From the NCBI RefSeq assembly GCF_022347725.1, contig NZ_JAKRGB010000002.1, positions 310,001 to 374,000 of the forward strand: DNA of 64,000 nt, read 5' to 3'. Origin of the DNA: Ruegeria sp. Ofav3-42 (lineage in GTDB: Bacteria > Pseudomonadota > Alphaproteobacteria > Rhodobacterales > Rhodobacteraceae). Shown here one piece after another: positions 9,073 to 17,295 of this stretch (position 1 is its first letter; every line of letters starts with the position of its first letter). The notes below the pieces were generated by a model, which saw only the letters and a program-made list of their open reading frames with translations, was not told the DNA's origin and made no database searches. The position numbers and the translations under genes are program-made.

Positions 9073-9090
9073 TCGCCCGATTGGGCGATC
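9071..9090 (+). terminator. Hairpin at the end of the secretion operon
   Basis: GATCGCCC (9071-9078) and GGGCGATC (9083-9090) form a perfect 8-bp stem with a 4-base loop. It starts inside the stop codon of the adaptor gene. There is no immediate T-run (TTTT only 20 bases later), so it may be a 3'-end stabiliser or a weak terminator. Confidence 0.5.
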
Positions 9091-9152
9091 TGACTGCGCT
9101 TTCCCGATTTTGCGTGCTAGCATCTGGTGAAATTCACCAGAGGGGATGTTTC

Positions 9153-9524
9153 ATGCCATTGACCGTTAGCCAAATGATGGAAGCAGCAAATGCTGCCGTC
9201 GAACGGATTGATACAGACAAAGCCAAGGATTTGATCGGGCAGGGCGCGTTGCTGTTGGACGTGCGTGACGCTGTTGAGCTGCAGCAAACCGGCCGGGCCA
9301 AGGGAGCGCACCACATCCCGCGTGGTATGCTGGAATTCCGAGCTGACGGCGCACTGCGGTCCCACGACCCGGAATTGCGTAAGGAGCGCCCGATCGTGCT
9401 GTATTGCGCGGCCGGTGGACGGGCGGCGCTGGCTGGCAAGTTGTTGAAAGATATGGGGTACGAGCAGGTCTTTAACCTAGGCGGTCTGGGGGATTGGGCC
9501 AATGGGGGTGGCGAGGTCAATTGA
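9153..9524 (+). CDS. Rhodanese-like sulfurtransferase domain protein
   Basis: 123-aa single-domain cytosolic rhodanese. LLLDVRDAVE (residues 33-42) is the conserved CH2A region, and the active-site loop starts at Cys85 (CAAGGR), the cysteine that would carry a persulfide. The C-terminal GGLGDW is typical of the family. The open frame extends further upstream, but the ATG at 9153 is chosen because AGAGGGG sits just before it and the domain begins there. It stands alone between the secretion operon and a small membrane protein. The sulfur substrate cannot be inferred. Confidence 0.88.
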   Translation: MPLTVSQMMEAANAAVERIDTDKAKDLIGQGALLLDVRDAVELQQTGRAKGAHHIPRGMLEFRADGALRSHDPELRKERPIVLYCAAGGRAALAGKLLKDMGYEQVFNLGGLGDWANGGGEVN

Positions 9525-9625
9525 TCATCTGACCTTCGGCGGCTGAATACTGACGCAGATCAAAGCGTCCGACATTCCGATTGCGTAATATGAATTTCGG
9601 ACTTCAAGAAAAAGGAAGACGGACA

Positions 9626-9814
9626 ATGTTACGTTTGGCCGGCATACTGTACTCACTGATCGCAACCGCCATGGCCGGATCGGCTGTCATCGCCGTATTG
9701 TCCGCCGGATTGGTGTCAACGGTAGCAATCGTATCCGCCGCCGCGGCCGGTTGCGTGGCCGCACTGCCGGCGTCTTGGTTGGTGGCGAAACGGTTGTATC
9801 AGAACGAAGCCTGA
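9626..9814 (+). CDS. Small two-helix membrane protein
   Basis: 62-aa hydrophobic protein with two likely transmembrane helices (about residues 5-27 and 30-52) joined by a short turn and ending in a charged tail (AKRLYQNEA). The ATG at 9626 is preferred over an in-frame ATG 45 bases upstream because AAGGAAG lies in the right place and the extra residues are hydrophilic. Function unknown. It converges on the esterase gene, ending one base before the end of that gene. Confidence 0.7.
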   Translation: MLRLAGILYSLIATAMAGSAVIAVLSAGLVSTVAIVSAAAAGCVAALPASWLVAKRLYQNEA

Positions 9815-10573
9815 TCAGGCGTTTAGAAACGTCCGGACCGCTGCTTCGAACTCTCGCGGTTTCTCTGCATGCAGCCAATGGCCTGCGCCGGGGATTTTGG
9901 CGAAACGTGCCGCAGGAAACAGGGCGCGGATCGTGTCGCGGTGCTCGGGCAGCACGTAATCGGAACCGCCCCCGGACAAGAACAGGGTTGGGCCATCCCA
10001 AGAGGCGTCCGTTTCGGGAAAGCCCATGATCTTTGGCATCTCAGCCGCAAGTGTATCGAGGTTCAGAAGCCAGCGTTTGCCCTTGATATCGAGGGATTGC
10101 GTGAAAAAGCTCTGAAGCGCCTTCTCGACACCCTGCTCAGCCAGTTGTCCCTCTGCGTCCGAACGTCTTTCGATTGTAGTAAAATCGACGGCACGCATAG
10201 CCTCAATGAACTGGATCTGGCTGTGTGAATAGGTGACCGGCGCAATGTCCGCCACCACCAGTTTGCGTAGCAAATCGCCGTGACTCAATGCCAGCATCAT
10301 AGCGGCCTTACCGCCCATCGAATGCCCGACGACGTCGGCTTTACCGCCAAAATGCCGGATCACCTCGGCCAAATCGTCCGCCAGATCGGGATAGCCATGC
10401 TGGTCGGTCCAGTCGCTGTAGGCATGATTGCGCATATCAACGGCCACAACCTGTCTTTCATCCGACAACCGACGGGCGATGACCCCCCAATTCCGGGCGG
10501 AACCATATAGCCCATGAACAATCAGTAAAGGAGGGTTTGTGGTCGGCTCGCCGTGGATAATCGTGTTCAGCAT
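9815..10573 (-). CDS. Alpha/beta-hydrolase, YbfF-type esterase
   Basis: 252-aa alpha/beta-hydrolase. The oxyanion-hole stretch is VHGLYGSARNW (19-29), the nucleophile elbow GHSMGG places Ser85, and the catalytic His is His232 in GAGHWLHAEKP. The usual acid would be the Asp in the GGGSDYV segment. Length and the DMRNHAYSDW segment match the YbfF family of short-chain or acyl-CoA thioester esterases. There is no signal peptide, so it is cytosolic. The physiological substrate is unknown. The gene is divergent from the small protein gene at 10666. Confidence 0.87.
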   Translation of the reverse strand: MLNTIIHGEPTTNPPLLIVHGLYGSARNWGVIARRLSDERQVVAVDMRNHAYSDWTDQHGYPDLADDLAEVIRHFGGKADVVGHSMGGKAAMMLALSHGDLLRKLVVADIAPVTYSHSQIQFIEAMRAVDFTTIERRSDAEGQLAEQGVEKALQSFFTQSLDIKGKRWLLNLDTLAAEMPKIMGFPETDASWDGPTLFLSGGGSDYVLPEHRDTIRALFPAARFAKIPGAGHWLHAEKPREFEAAVRTFLNA

Positions 10574-10665
10574 GTAGGTGTGATACCCGCCGCAGTTTGA
10601 AACGACCAGCCCCCATTGTCGCCCCTGCGGTCTGAGGGTACATTCCGCGCGCAGGAGGCCGCGTC

Positions 10666-11040
10666 ATGTCGCAGACAACAGATATCCAAAGCCAGATCGC
10701 GCAGACAGTGCAATTACTGCGCGCAAAGCTGGGTGTGAAAGACAAAACACTAACGGCCTCTGTCCGTAAGGCCAAGCGCCGTTTGCCGCGCCGTATCTAC
10801 AAGCAGGCGATGATGCTGGCCCGCGCTGAGCAAATGGCCGCCCATCCCAAACTTCGTTTGGTGCTGGATACACCGAAACTGGTCCAGGCATCAGAAGAAG
10901 TTCAGACCCATCTGAGCGGGATCAATCTTGCAGATCGCCGTTGGGGCTGGTTTCTGAGTTTTCTGGGGTCGTTGGCATTGGGGTTTTTAGCGCTCGCGGC
11001 TTTGGCGGTGATCATTTTGCGCTGGCGCGGATTTATCTGA
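10666..11040 (+). CDS. Conserved small protein with C-terminal membrane anchor
   Basis: 124 aa. The N-terminal 90 residues are soluble, mostly helical and basic (VRKAKRRLPRRIYKQAMMLARAEQ). One transmembrane helix (about 98-119) lies at the C-terminus, followed by RWRGFI. AGGAGG precedes the ATG, and the codon use matches its neighbours. I do not recognise a named domain. It is convergent with glyA, sharing the hairpin between them. Confidence 0.75.
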   Translation: MSQTTDIQSQIAQTVQLLRAKLGVKDKTLTASVRKAKRRLPRRIYKQAMMLARAEQMAAHPKLRLVLDTPKLVQASEEVQTHLSGINLADRRWGWFLSFLGSLALGFLALAALAVIILRWRGFI

Positions 11041-11066
11041 CAGCGTTCAATTCTGATCCAACGAAA

Positions 11067-11089
11067 AACGGCGCCCTGTAGGCGCCGTT
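11067..11089 (-). terminator. Rho-independent terminator of glyA
   Basis: AACGGCGCC and GGCGCCGTT form a perfect 9-bp stem with a 5-base loop. Read leftward it is followed by a run of T (AAAAA on the plus strand at 11064-11068), so it ends the glyA transcript. In the rightward direction the tail is poor, although it may still slow transcription from 10666-11040. Confidence 0.85.
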
Positions 11090-11112
11090 CTGATCTTTGG
11101 TTCCTGTGTATC

Positions 11113-12408
11113 CTACAGGTTCGGATAGATAGGGAAGCGTGCGCAGAGTTCGGCGACTTCGGCTTTGACCTTGGCCTCGACCGCGCCGTTGCCGTCTTCG
11201 CCATTGGCGGCCAAGCCGTCGACGACCTCGATGATCCAGTCCGCGATCTGGCGGAATTCGATCTCGCCAAAGCCGCGGGTGGTGCCGGCGGGCGAACCCA
11301 GACGGATGCCCGACGTGATGGTCGGCTTTTCCGGATCAAATGGCACGCCGTTCTTGTTGCAGGTGATGTGCGCGCGACCCAAGGCCTTCTCGGTGGCGTT
11401 GCCCTTGACGCCTTTGGGGCGCAGGTCGACCAGCACGACGTGGGTGTCGGTGCCGTGCGTCACGGTGTCCAGACCGCCCTTGATCAGTTGATCCGACAGT
11501 GCCTGCGAATTGACCACAACCTGCTTGATGTAGTCCTTGAACGCGGGCTGCAGCGCCTCGCCGAAGGCCACGGCCTTGGCGGCGATCACGTGCATCAGGG
11601 GGCCGCCCTGAATGCCAGGGAAGATCGCCGAATTCACTTTCTTAGCGATATCTTCATCATTGGTCAGGATCATGCCGCCACGCGGACCGCGCAGGGTCTT
11701 GTGCGTGGTGGTCGTGGCCACATGCGCATAGGGGAAGGGGCTGGGGTGCTCACCCGCCGCCACCAGACCGGCAAAATGCGCCATGTCCACGTGCAAGTAG
11801 GCGCCGACCATGTCGGCGATCTCGCGCATGCGGGCAAAGTCGATCTGGCGCGGAATGGCCGAGCCTCCGGCGATGATCAGCTTGGGCTGGTGCTCTTTTG
11901 CCAGCGCCTCGACCTGATCGTAGTCCAGCATGTTGTCTTCCTTGCGGACGCCGTACTGCACCGCGTTGAACCACTTGCCCGACTGGTTCGGGCGGGCGCC
12001 ATGGGTCAGGTGGCCACCGGCATCCAGGCTCATGCCCAGAATGGTGTCGCCGGGTTTGATCAGGGCCTGGAACACACCCTGGTTGGCCTGGCTGCCCGAA
12101 TTTGGCTGGACGTTAGCGAACTCGCAACCAAACAGTTCCTTGGCGCGGTCGATGGCCAGATTCTCGGCGATATCAACGAACTGGCAGCCGCCATAGTAGC
12201 GGCGACCGGGGTAACCTTCGGCGTATTTGTTGGTCATCACCGAACCCTGCGCCTCCATCACGGCGGCAGAGACGATGTTCTCGGACGCGATCAGTTCGAT
12301 CTCGTCGCGCTGGCGGCCCAGCTCGGATGTGATCGAGCCGAACAGCTCGGGATCACGGTCAGACAAAGACTGGGTGAAAAATCCGGTATCACGGAGATTG
12401 GCGTTCAT
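11113..12408 (-). CDS. glyA: Serine hydroxymethyltransferase
   Basis: Converts serine and tetrahydrofolate to glycine and 5,10-methylene-THF, a main source of one-carbon units. The 431-aa length is normal. The pyridoxal-phosphate lysine is Lys237 in [24 protein letters not shown] near residue 38, the [13 protein letters not shown] substrate segment (62-74) and QPNSGSQAN are all present. It is monocistronic with its own terminator. I see no glycine riboswitch fold in the 160 bases upstream. Confidence 0.97.
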   Translation of the reverse strand: MNANLRDTGFFTQSLSDRDPELFGSITSELGRQRDEIELIASENIVSAAVMEAQGSVMTNKYAEGYPGRRYYGGCQFVDIAENLAIDRAKELFGCEFANVQPNSGSQANQGVFQALIKPGDTILGMSLDAGGHLTHGARPNQSGKWFNAVQYGVRKEDNMLDYDQVEALAKEHQPKLIIAGGSAIPRQIDFARMREIADMVGAYLHVDMAHFAGLVAAGEHPSPFPYAHVATTTTHKTLRGPRGGMILTNDEDIAKKVNSAIFPGIQGGPLMHVIAAKAVAFGEALQPAFKDYIKQVVVNSQALSDQLIKGGLDTVTHGTDTHVVLVDLRPKGVKGNATEKALGRAHITCNKNGVPFDPEKPTITSGIRLGSPAGTTRGFGEIEFRQIADWIIEVVDGLAANGEDGNGAVEAKVKAEVAELCARFPIYPNL

Positions 12409-12576
12409 GGGCGCTCCACATGGCTGGGTAAGAATCTTGCGGATTTCCTATCGGAAACGGTACATACGCAAAAGCTTTAAAGCGACGATTTGGCCCGCTG
12501 TGGCGTCAAGTCTGGCCTATCGGGGAAAGGTATGGTTGTTTCGGAACCAAATGTGCAGCACCGGAAACCGCAACAA

Positions 12577-13338
12577 ATGATCCAGAGAATCGCTTTCCTC
12601 GCCAGTGACGTCAAAGTGGCCCAAACGGCCCGAGATGTTCTGGTGAAACGCTATGGAAACGCAGCCCCCCGGGATGCGGACGTGGTGGTGGCCTTGGGGG
12701 GTGACGGGTTCATGCTCCATACGCTGCACAACATGCAGCACCTGGATACGCCGGTGTATGGCATGAACCGGGGCACGATCGGGTTCTTGATGAACGAGTT
12801 TCACGAAACCGATCTGATGGCGCGGCTTGACGCTGCCGAGGAAGAAGTCATTAACCCGCTCGCCATGCGCGCCATGGACCAGTCCGGCAAAATGCATGAG
12901 GCCCTGGCGATCAATGAAGTTTCGCTGTTGCGGGCCGGTCCACAGGCGGCCCGGCTGCGGATCAGTGTCGACGGTAGGGTGCGGATGGATGAACTGGTTT
13001 GTGACGGCGCCTTGCTGTCCACACCTGCGGGATCGACGGCCTACAACTATTCTGCGCATGGTCCGATCCTGCCCATCGGGTCAGACGTTCTTGCATTAAC
13101 GGCAATTGCAGCGTTCAGGCCACGCCGGTGGCGCGGGGCGCTGTTGCCCAAGATCGCCAAAGTACGTTTCGATGTTTTGGATGCCGATAAGCGTCCGGTC
13201 ATGGCGGATGCGGACTCGGTGTCGTTTGCTGATATTGACTGGGTTGAAATCCGGTCTGAACCTTCCATCCAGCACCGTATTCTGTTTGACCCGGGGCATG
13301 GATTGGAAGAGCGCTTAATCTCTGAGCAATTCACCTAA
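12577..13338 (+). CDS. nadK: NAD kinase
   Basis: Phosphorylates NAD to NADP. The GGDG signature is at residues 41-44 of the 253-aa product. NRGTIGFLMN and the NAD-binding STPAGSTAYNYSAHGP stretch follow. The start at 12577 (MIQRIAFL) is chosen because homologues begin at this strand. An in-frame ATG at 12532 has a better-looking GGGGAAAGG before it and cannot be excluded; it would add 15 residues. The gene diverges from glyA. Confidence 0.94.
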   Translation: MIQRIAFLASDVKVAQTARDVLVKRYGNAAPRDADVVVALGGDGFMLHTLHNMQHLDTPVYGMNRGTIGFLMNEFHETDLMARLDAAEEEVINPLAMRAMDQSGKMHEALAINEVSLLRAGPQAARLRISVDGRVRMDELVCDGALLSTPAGSTAYNYSAHGPILPIGSDVLALTAIAAFRPRRWRGALLPKIAKVRFDVLDADKRPVMADADSVSFADIDWVEIRSEPSIQHRILFDPGHGLEERLISEQFT

Positions 13339-13368
13339 ATTAGTGTCATTACGAATTTTTTAGGACTT

Positions 13369-13386
13369 GTGTGAACCAGTTCACAC
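13369..13386. promoter_or_regulatory. Perfect 18-bp palindrome, CRP-like operator
   Basis: GTGTGAACCAGTTCACAC is a perfect inverted repeat containing TGTGA-N6-TCACA, the classical CRP consensus. Its centre (13377.5) lies about 36-42 bases before the proposed start of the structured RNA at 13411-13419, a spacing used by class II activators. Which CRP/FNR-family protein would bind in this organism is unknown. Confidence 0.6.
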
Positions 13387-13410
13387 GAGATTCATTAAGT
13401 TTTCGGTAAC

Positions 13411-13583
13411 CTGAATATGCCCGGAATATACGTCAAGGTGGGAGTGAGTGGCCACCGAACGGCGTTGTCGAACGAGTGCGCAGTTTTCGCGCTGGCGAGG
13501 GTAGGTGGTGCTACGCTCGTTAGAGATATCCGGGTATATTTTAGAAAGCGGACCCCGGGCACAATACCCCGGGGTCTATTTTT
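13411..13583 (+). ncRNA. Candidate structured small RNA with own terminator
   Basis: The 257-bp gap between nadK and the convergent amidase holds a compact fold on the plus strand. A 12-pair closing stem joins 13413-13424 to 13530-13541 (two G-U pairs). Inside are a GGTGG/CCACC hairpin (13437-13441 with 13452-13456), an AACGAG/CTCGTT stem (13471-13476 with 13516-13521) and a possible GCGC/GCGC hairpin (13478-13481 with 13489-13492). A canonical terminator follows at once. A CRP-like palindrome lies just upstream. This could be an independent small RNA, perhaps 6S-like in overall shape, or a folded 3' UTR of nadK. I do not recognise a known RNA family in the primary sequence. Confidence 0.45.
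13551..13583 (+). terminator. Strong Rho-independent terminator
   Basis: GACCCCGGG (13551-13559) pairs perfectly with CCCGGGGTC (13568-13576) across an 8-base loop and is followed by TATTTTT. It ends rightward transcription 213 bases after the nadK stop. Confidence 0.9.
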
Positions 13584-13595
13584 GCGCCCGCCGAT

Positions 13596-15035
13596 TTACG
13601 CGGGCGTTGCCATCTTGTCCCAAAGCGGTAGACACATCTGGCCGACACGCGCTTCAATCGCGGCGGCGGCGTCGACAGCCATGTCTTCGCGCCACCGACG
13701 GGCGGCAATCTGGACGTTGATGGGTTGCGGTCCTGGTGGCAAATCCGCAAGCCGGGCCGGAACGCAAGCTGCGGGCAGGCCGAGGAAGTTCATCGCATAG
13801 GAATAGACCGCACATCCCAGAACCTCGTGCACCCCTTCTGCGCCTTCGGTGTCCCGGTCCGGTCCAAAGAACGGTTGCGGCAGGAAGGGCGACAGAACCA
13901 AGGGGTAGTCTTCCATGAAAATCGACCATTCGCGTGCGTAATGGCTGCGCTTGGCGAGCATGCGGATCAGATCGGTTTCCACGATTGGCGGGAACTCTTG
14001 AAAATAGACTTCAAAGATTTCTCGGATGGTCTCGGACCCTGCGGCTTCGATATCGCTTCGTAGCAGCGTCAGAACTTCTCCCATCAATGCGCGATAGCCG
14101 GACCGTCCGCTTTCGAAAACGTCGGGCGGATCGATCTCTTCGACTAAATACCCCGCATCGACCAGCGCATCGCGTGCGGTGTCCAACGCCTTTTCGACGT
14201 CCGGGTGCAGCGCATAGCCAAAGGTGTTTTTGGTGAAGGCCACTTTGGTGGGGCCGTCCATGGCGTCACCGCGCCACGGCATTGGAACGTGAAACGGATC
14301 GCGAGGGTCGGGGGCGATCACACTGGGCATCGACAGGTGCAGATCCGCCGCCGACCGGGTGATCAATCCTTGTACCGACATGGATTGCGCCAGAATCCCG
14401 CGTTCCGCCTGTTGGCTGGGGTTCCATGCAGGGACACGGCCCAGTCCGGGTTTGACTGTGACTGCTCCGTTGGCCGCCGCTGGAAACCGCAAGCTGCCGC
14501 CGATGTCATTGCCATGTGCGAGGGCACCGACCCCCGCCATAACGGCCGCGCCTGCGCCGCCCGAAGACCCTCCGGGTGAGATGTGTCGACCCCACGGGTT
14601 GTGCGTCCGTCCGTGCAAAGGGTTGTCGGTATCGGCCCGAAATGAAAACTCGGGCGTGTTTGTGCGCCCAATTACGACAGCTCCGGCGTTCTGGAGGTTG
14701 CGTACGATGGGGGCATCGTCGGGCGCAATCACATCCTTCAGGGCGACCACGCCATTCGAAGTCGCGTGCCCAGTTTGATCGACATTGATTTTGATCGTGA
14801 CGGGAACCCCATGCAGAGGACCCGGAGGTGCGCCGCCCGCAACTGCCGCATCCAGATTTCGTGCACGGGTCAGCGCCTCGTCGCTGAGGTCCTCGACCAC
14901 CGCGTTCAGGTCGGGATTGACCTGGTGCATTCGGTTGATGGCGTCCTGCGTGACGTCCTCAGCACCCAGGTCGCCGCTGCGGGTCAAGGCTGTCAGGTCG
15001 GTGGCGCTCAGACGCCAGATTTCGGATTGTGTCAT
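13596..15035 (-). CDS. Amidase-signature family hydrolase
   Basis: 479-aa amidase. The Ser-cisSer-Lys triad is visible: Lys82 in VPVTIKINVD, Ser157/158 in SPGGSSGGAGA, and nucleophile Ser181 in GNDIGGSLRFPA. There is no signal peptide. GAGGG precedes the ATG. It is not accompanied by gatB or gatC, and its C-terminal third does not look like the GatA subunit, so a stand-alone amide hydrolase is more likely than tRNA transamidation. The substrate is unknown. Confidence 0.88.
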   Translation of the reverse strand: MTQSEIWRLSATDLTALTRSGDLGAEDVTQDAINRMHQVNPDLNAVVEDLSDEALTRARNLDAAVAGGAPPGPLHGVPVTIKINVDQTGHATSNGVVALKDVIAPDDAPIVRNLQNAGAVVIGRTNTPEFSFRADTDNPLHGRTHNPWGRHISPGGSSGGAGAAVMAGVGALAHGNDIGGSLRFPAAANGAVTVKPGLGRVPAWNPSQQAERGILAQSMSVQGLITRSAADLHLSMPSVIAPDPRDPFHVPMPWRGDAMDGPTKVAFTKNTFGYALHPDVEKALDTARDALVDAGYLVEEIDPPDVFESGRSGYRALMGEVLTLLRSDIEAAGSETIREIFEVYFQEFPPIVETDLIRMLAKRSHYAREWSIFMEDYPLVLSPFLPQPFFGPDRDTEGAEGVHEVLGCAVYSYAMNFLGLPAACVPARLADLPPGPQPINVQIAARRWREDMAVDAAAAIEARVGQMCLPLWDKMATPA

Positions 15036-15129
15036 GGGCCCTCACTGTCTTGGGAAGACAGTAGGGGGCCCGTTTCAGGTTGCAAGCGAAAGAGACGCTG
15101 TGGGCGATTGATCGTCGTCCGCTGTTCGA

Positions 15130-17019
15130 TTACTGCGCGTAACCAATGGTCTTTAGTGCGTCGGTGATCTCGTCCAGGATCGCCGGATCATCGATAGTGG
15201 CTGGCATCTTGTATTCCTTGCTGTCCGCTATCGACACCATCGTTCCGCGCAGGATTTTCCCCGATCGCGTCTTTGGAAGACGATCCACTACCACGGCCAG
15301 TTTGAATGCGGCAACCGGCCCAATCTTTTCGCGCACCAGCTTGACCACGTCCTGCACGATATCACCGTGGTCACGGTCGCATCCTGCGTTTAGGCACAGG
15401 AAGCCAACGGGCATCTGGCCTTTCAACTGATCGGTCACGCCGATCACGGCGCATTCGGCGACGTCGGGATGGGCTGCCAAAACCTCCTCCATCCCGCCGG
15501 TGGACAGACGGTGGCCCGCGACGTTGATTACGTCATCCGTGCGCGCCATGATGTAGAGATACCCATCCTCGTCCACCATGCCTGCATCGCCGGTTTCATA
15601 GTATCCGGGGAAGTGGTTCAGGTACGAGCTTTTGAACCGCTCTTCCGCATTCCACAGCGTAGGCAAAGTGCCCGGGGGCAGGGGCAGCTTGACCGCGATC
15701 GCACCCAGTTCGCCGGGCTTCATCGGGTGGCCGCCTTCGTCCAGAATCTGTACGTCGTAGCCCGGCATCGGCTTGGCGGGCGAGCCCAGCTTGACGGGCA
15801 GTTCCTCGATTCCCAGCGGGTTTCCAGCGATGGTCCAACCGGTCTCGGTCTGCCACCAATGGTCGATCACCGGCACTTTCAGCGCGTCCTGTGCCCATTC
15901 GATCGTATCGGGATCAGCGCGCTCACCAGCCAGATACAGCGCACGCAGGCAGGACAGGTCGTACTTCGCCAGCAACTCGCCCTTGGGGTCCTCGCGCTTG
16001 ACCGCGCGGATTGCGGTCGGGGCGGTGAAGAAGCTTTTGACGTTGTGCTCGGAGATAACGCGCCAGAAGGTTCCGGCATCGGGGGTCCCAACCGGTTTCC
16101 CCTCGAACACGATAGTCGTGTTGCCGTGGATCAAGGGGGCATAGCAGATGTAGGAATGGCCAACGACCCAACCGACATCTGACGCCGCCCAGAACACATC
16201 ACCGGGATCGACATCGTAGATGTTCTTCATCGTCCAGTTTAACGCGACCAGATGACCAGCGGTCGGACGCACGACGCCCTTGGGTGCGCCCGTCGTACCA
16301 GAGGTATAGAGGATATAGGCCGGATCGTTCCCGTCCACCGGCACACATTCCGCCGGTTCGACACCGTACTGAAACCCGTGCCAGTTGACGTCTCGGCCTT
16401 CGACCAGTTGCGCCACTTCTTGTTCGCGCTGGAGGATCACGCAGAACTCGGGCTTGTGGCTGGCCATGTCGATGGCACCGTCCAGCAGCGGTTTATAGTG
16501 CACGACGCGCCCCGGCTCCATCCCGCAGGATGCGGCGATGATCGCCTTGGGCTTGGCGTCATCAATCCGCACGGCCAGCTCGTTGCTGGCAAAGCCGCCG
16601 AACACTACAGAATGCACGGCACCAAGGCGGGCGCAGGCCAGCATCGCCTCCAGCGCTTCGGGGATCATCGGCATGTAAATGATGACCCTGTCGCCTTTTT
16701 CGACCCCTTTGGCCCGCAACGCACCGGCCAGCGTAGCGACTCGGTTGCGCAGCTCCATATAGGAAATCTCGCGCTTGGTATGTGTGATCGGGCTGTCATA
16801 GATGATGGCCGTCTGCTCGCCGCGACCGTTCTCTACATGACGGTCCACCGCATTCCAGCAGGTGTTCACTTTGGCATCACTGAACCATTCGTACAAAGGG
16901 GCGTTGTCGTCAAACAGGGCCTTGGTTGGGGGTTGAACCCAATCGATTGCCTGCGCGGCCTCCATCCAGAATGCTTCTGGGTCCGATTTCCAGCTTTCGT
17001 AAACGTCCTGATAAGCCAC
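15130..17019 (-). CDS. prpE: Propionyl-CoA synthetase
   Basis: Activates propionate to propionyl-CoA by way of an acyl-adenylate. The 629-aa product has the AMP-binding motif YTSGTTGAPKG, the ACS signature YYETGDAGMVDEDGYL and the C-terminal lysine segment PKTRSGKILRGT, whose Lys is the acetylation target in this family. The N-terminus AYQDVYESWKSDPEAFW is typical of PrpE rather than Acs. The start is GTG at 17019, placed by a GGAGGAGG ribosome site 5 bases upstream; the open frame continues upstream without a better site. TTTGCAAA elements upstream suggest control by a short-chain acyl-CoA regulator. Confidence 0.94.
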   Translation of the reverse strand: MAYQDVYESWKSDPEAFWMEAAQAIDWVQPPTKALFDDNAPLYEWFSDAKVNTCWNAVDRHVENGRGEQTAIIYDSPITHTKREISYMELRNRVATLAGALRAKGVEKGDRVIIYMPMIPEALEAMLACARLGAVHSVVFGGFASNELAVRIDDAKPKAIIAASCGMEPGRVVHYKPLLDGAIDMASHKPEFCVILQREQEVAQLVEGRDVNWHGFQYGVEPAECVPVDGNDPAYILYTSGTTGAPKGVVRPTAGHLVALNWTMKNIYDVDPGDVFWAASDVGWVVGHSYICYAPLIHGNTTIVFEGKPVGTPDAGTFWRVISEHNVKSFFTAPTAIRAVKREDPKGELLAKYDLSCLRALYLAGERADPDTIEWAQDALKVPVIDHWWQTETGWTIAGNPLGIEELPVKLGSPAKPMPGYDVQILDEGGHPMKPGELGAIAVKLPLPPGTLPTLWNAEERFKSSYLNHFPGYYETGDAGMVDEDGYLYIMARTDDVINVAGHRLSTGGMEEVLAAHPDVAECAVIGVTDQLKGQMPVGFLCLNAGCDRDHGDIVQDVVKLVREKIGPVAAFKLAVVVDRLPKTRSGKILRGTMVSIADSKEYKMPATIDDPAILDEITDALKTIGYAQ

Positions 17020-17109
17020 GATGACCTCCTCCGAAAATTCCTTGAGAAGTGTGTTATGTGGCCGGTGGACACCGCACAAGCGAACGTAATGACGGAGCGT
17101 CACTTTATC

Positions 17110-17228
17110 GCAAAATATTTGCAAGAATTGACAGCTTCCGCTGCAAATTTTTGCAAACTGACGCCATTTATCTGGGTTTTCGCGATTTTTTTCGCGTTTT
17201 TGCAAATCTGAAAACTCTGGCGTGCAAA
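17110..17228. promoter_or_regulatory. Cluster of TTTGCAAA-type operator sites upstream of prpE
   Basis: Exact TTTGCAAA occurs at 17150-17157 and 17199-17206. Near matches are at 17118-17125 (TTTGCAAG), 17141-17147 (CTGCAAA) and 17222-17228 (GTGCAAA). A GCAAA-ATA-TTTGC palindrome spans 17110-17122. From memory, ScfR/PccR-type short-chain acyl-CoA regulators of Rhodobacterales bind paired TTTGCAAA motifs. No such regulator gene is in this window. Confidence 0.6.
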
Positions 17229-17251
17229 TATTGATCGGCCGCCAGAATCAA

Positions 17252-17277
17252 AAAGGGCGCCTGTATCGGCGCCCTTT
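17252..17277 (-). terminator. Rho-independent terminator of maeB
   Basis: AAAGGGCGCC (17252-17261) pairs perfectly with GGCGCCCTTT (17268-17277) around a 6-base loop. Read leftward it ends in TTTT. It separates maeB from prpE, which therefore has its own promoter. Confidence 0.88.
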
Positions 17278-17295
17278 GAATTGTGTGCTGGTTAA

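Noticed and set aside
12409..12576. Glycine riboswitch upstream of glyA
   Set aside because: No paired aptamer-like conserved segments are visible; the divergent nadK accounts for part of the gap.
13411..13583. SRP (4.5S) RNA, tmRNA or tRNA
   Set aside because: The SRP core GGTCAGG...GGAAG motif, a tmRNA tag or acceptor/CCA ends, and a tRNA cloverleaf are all missing.
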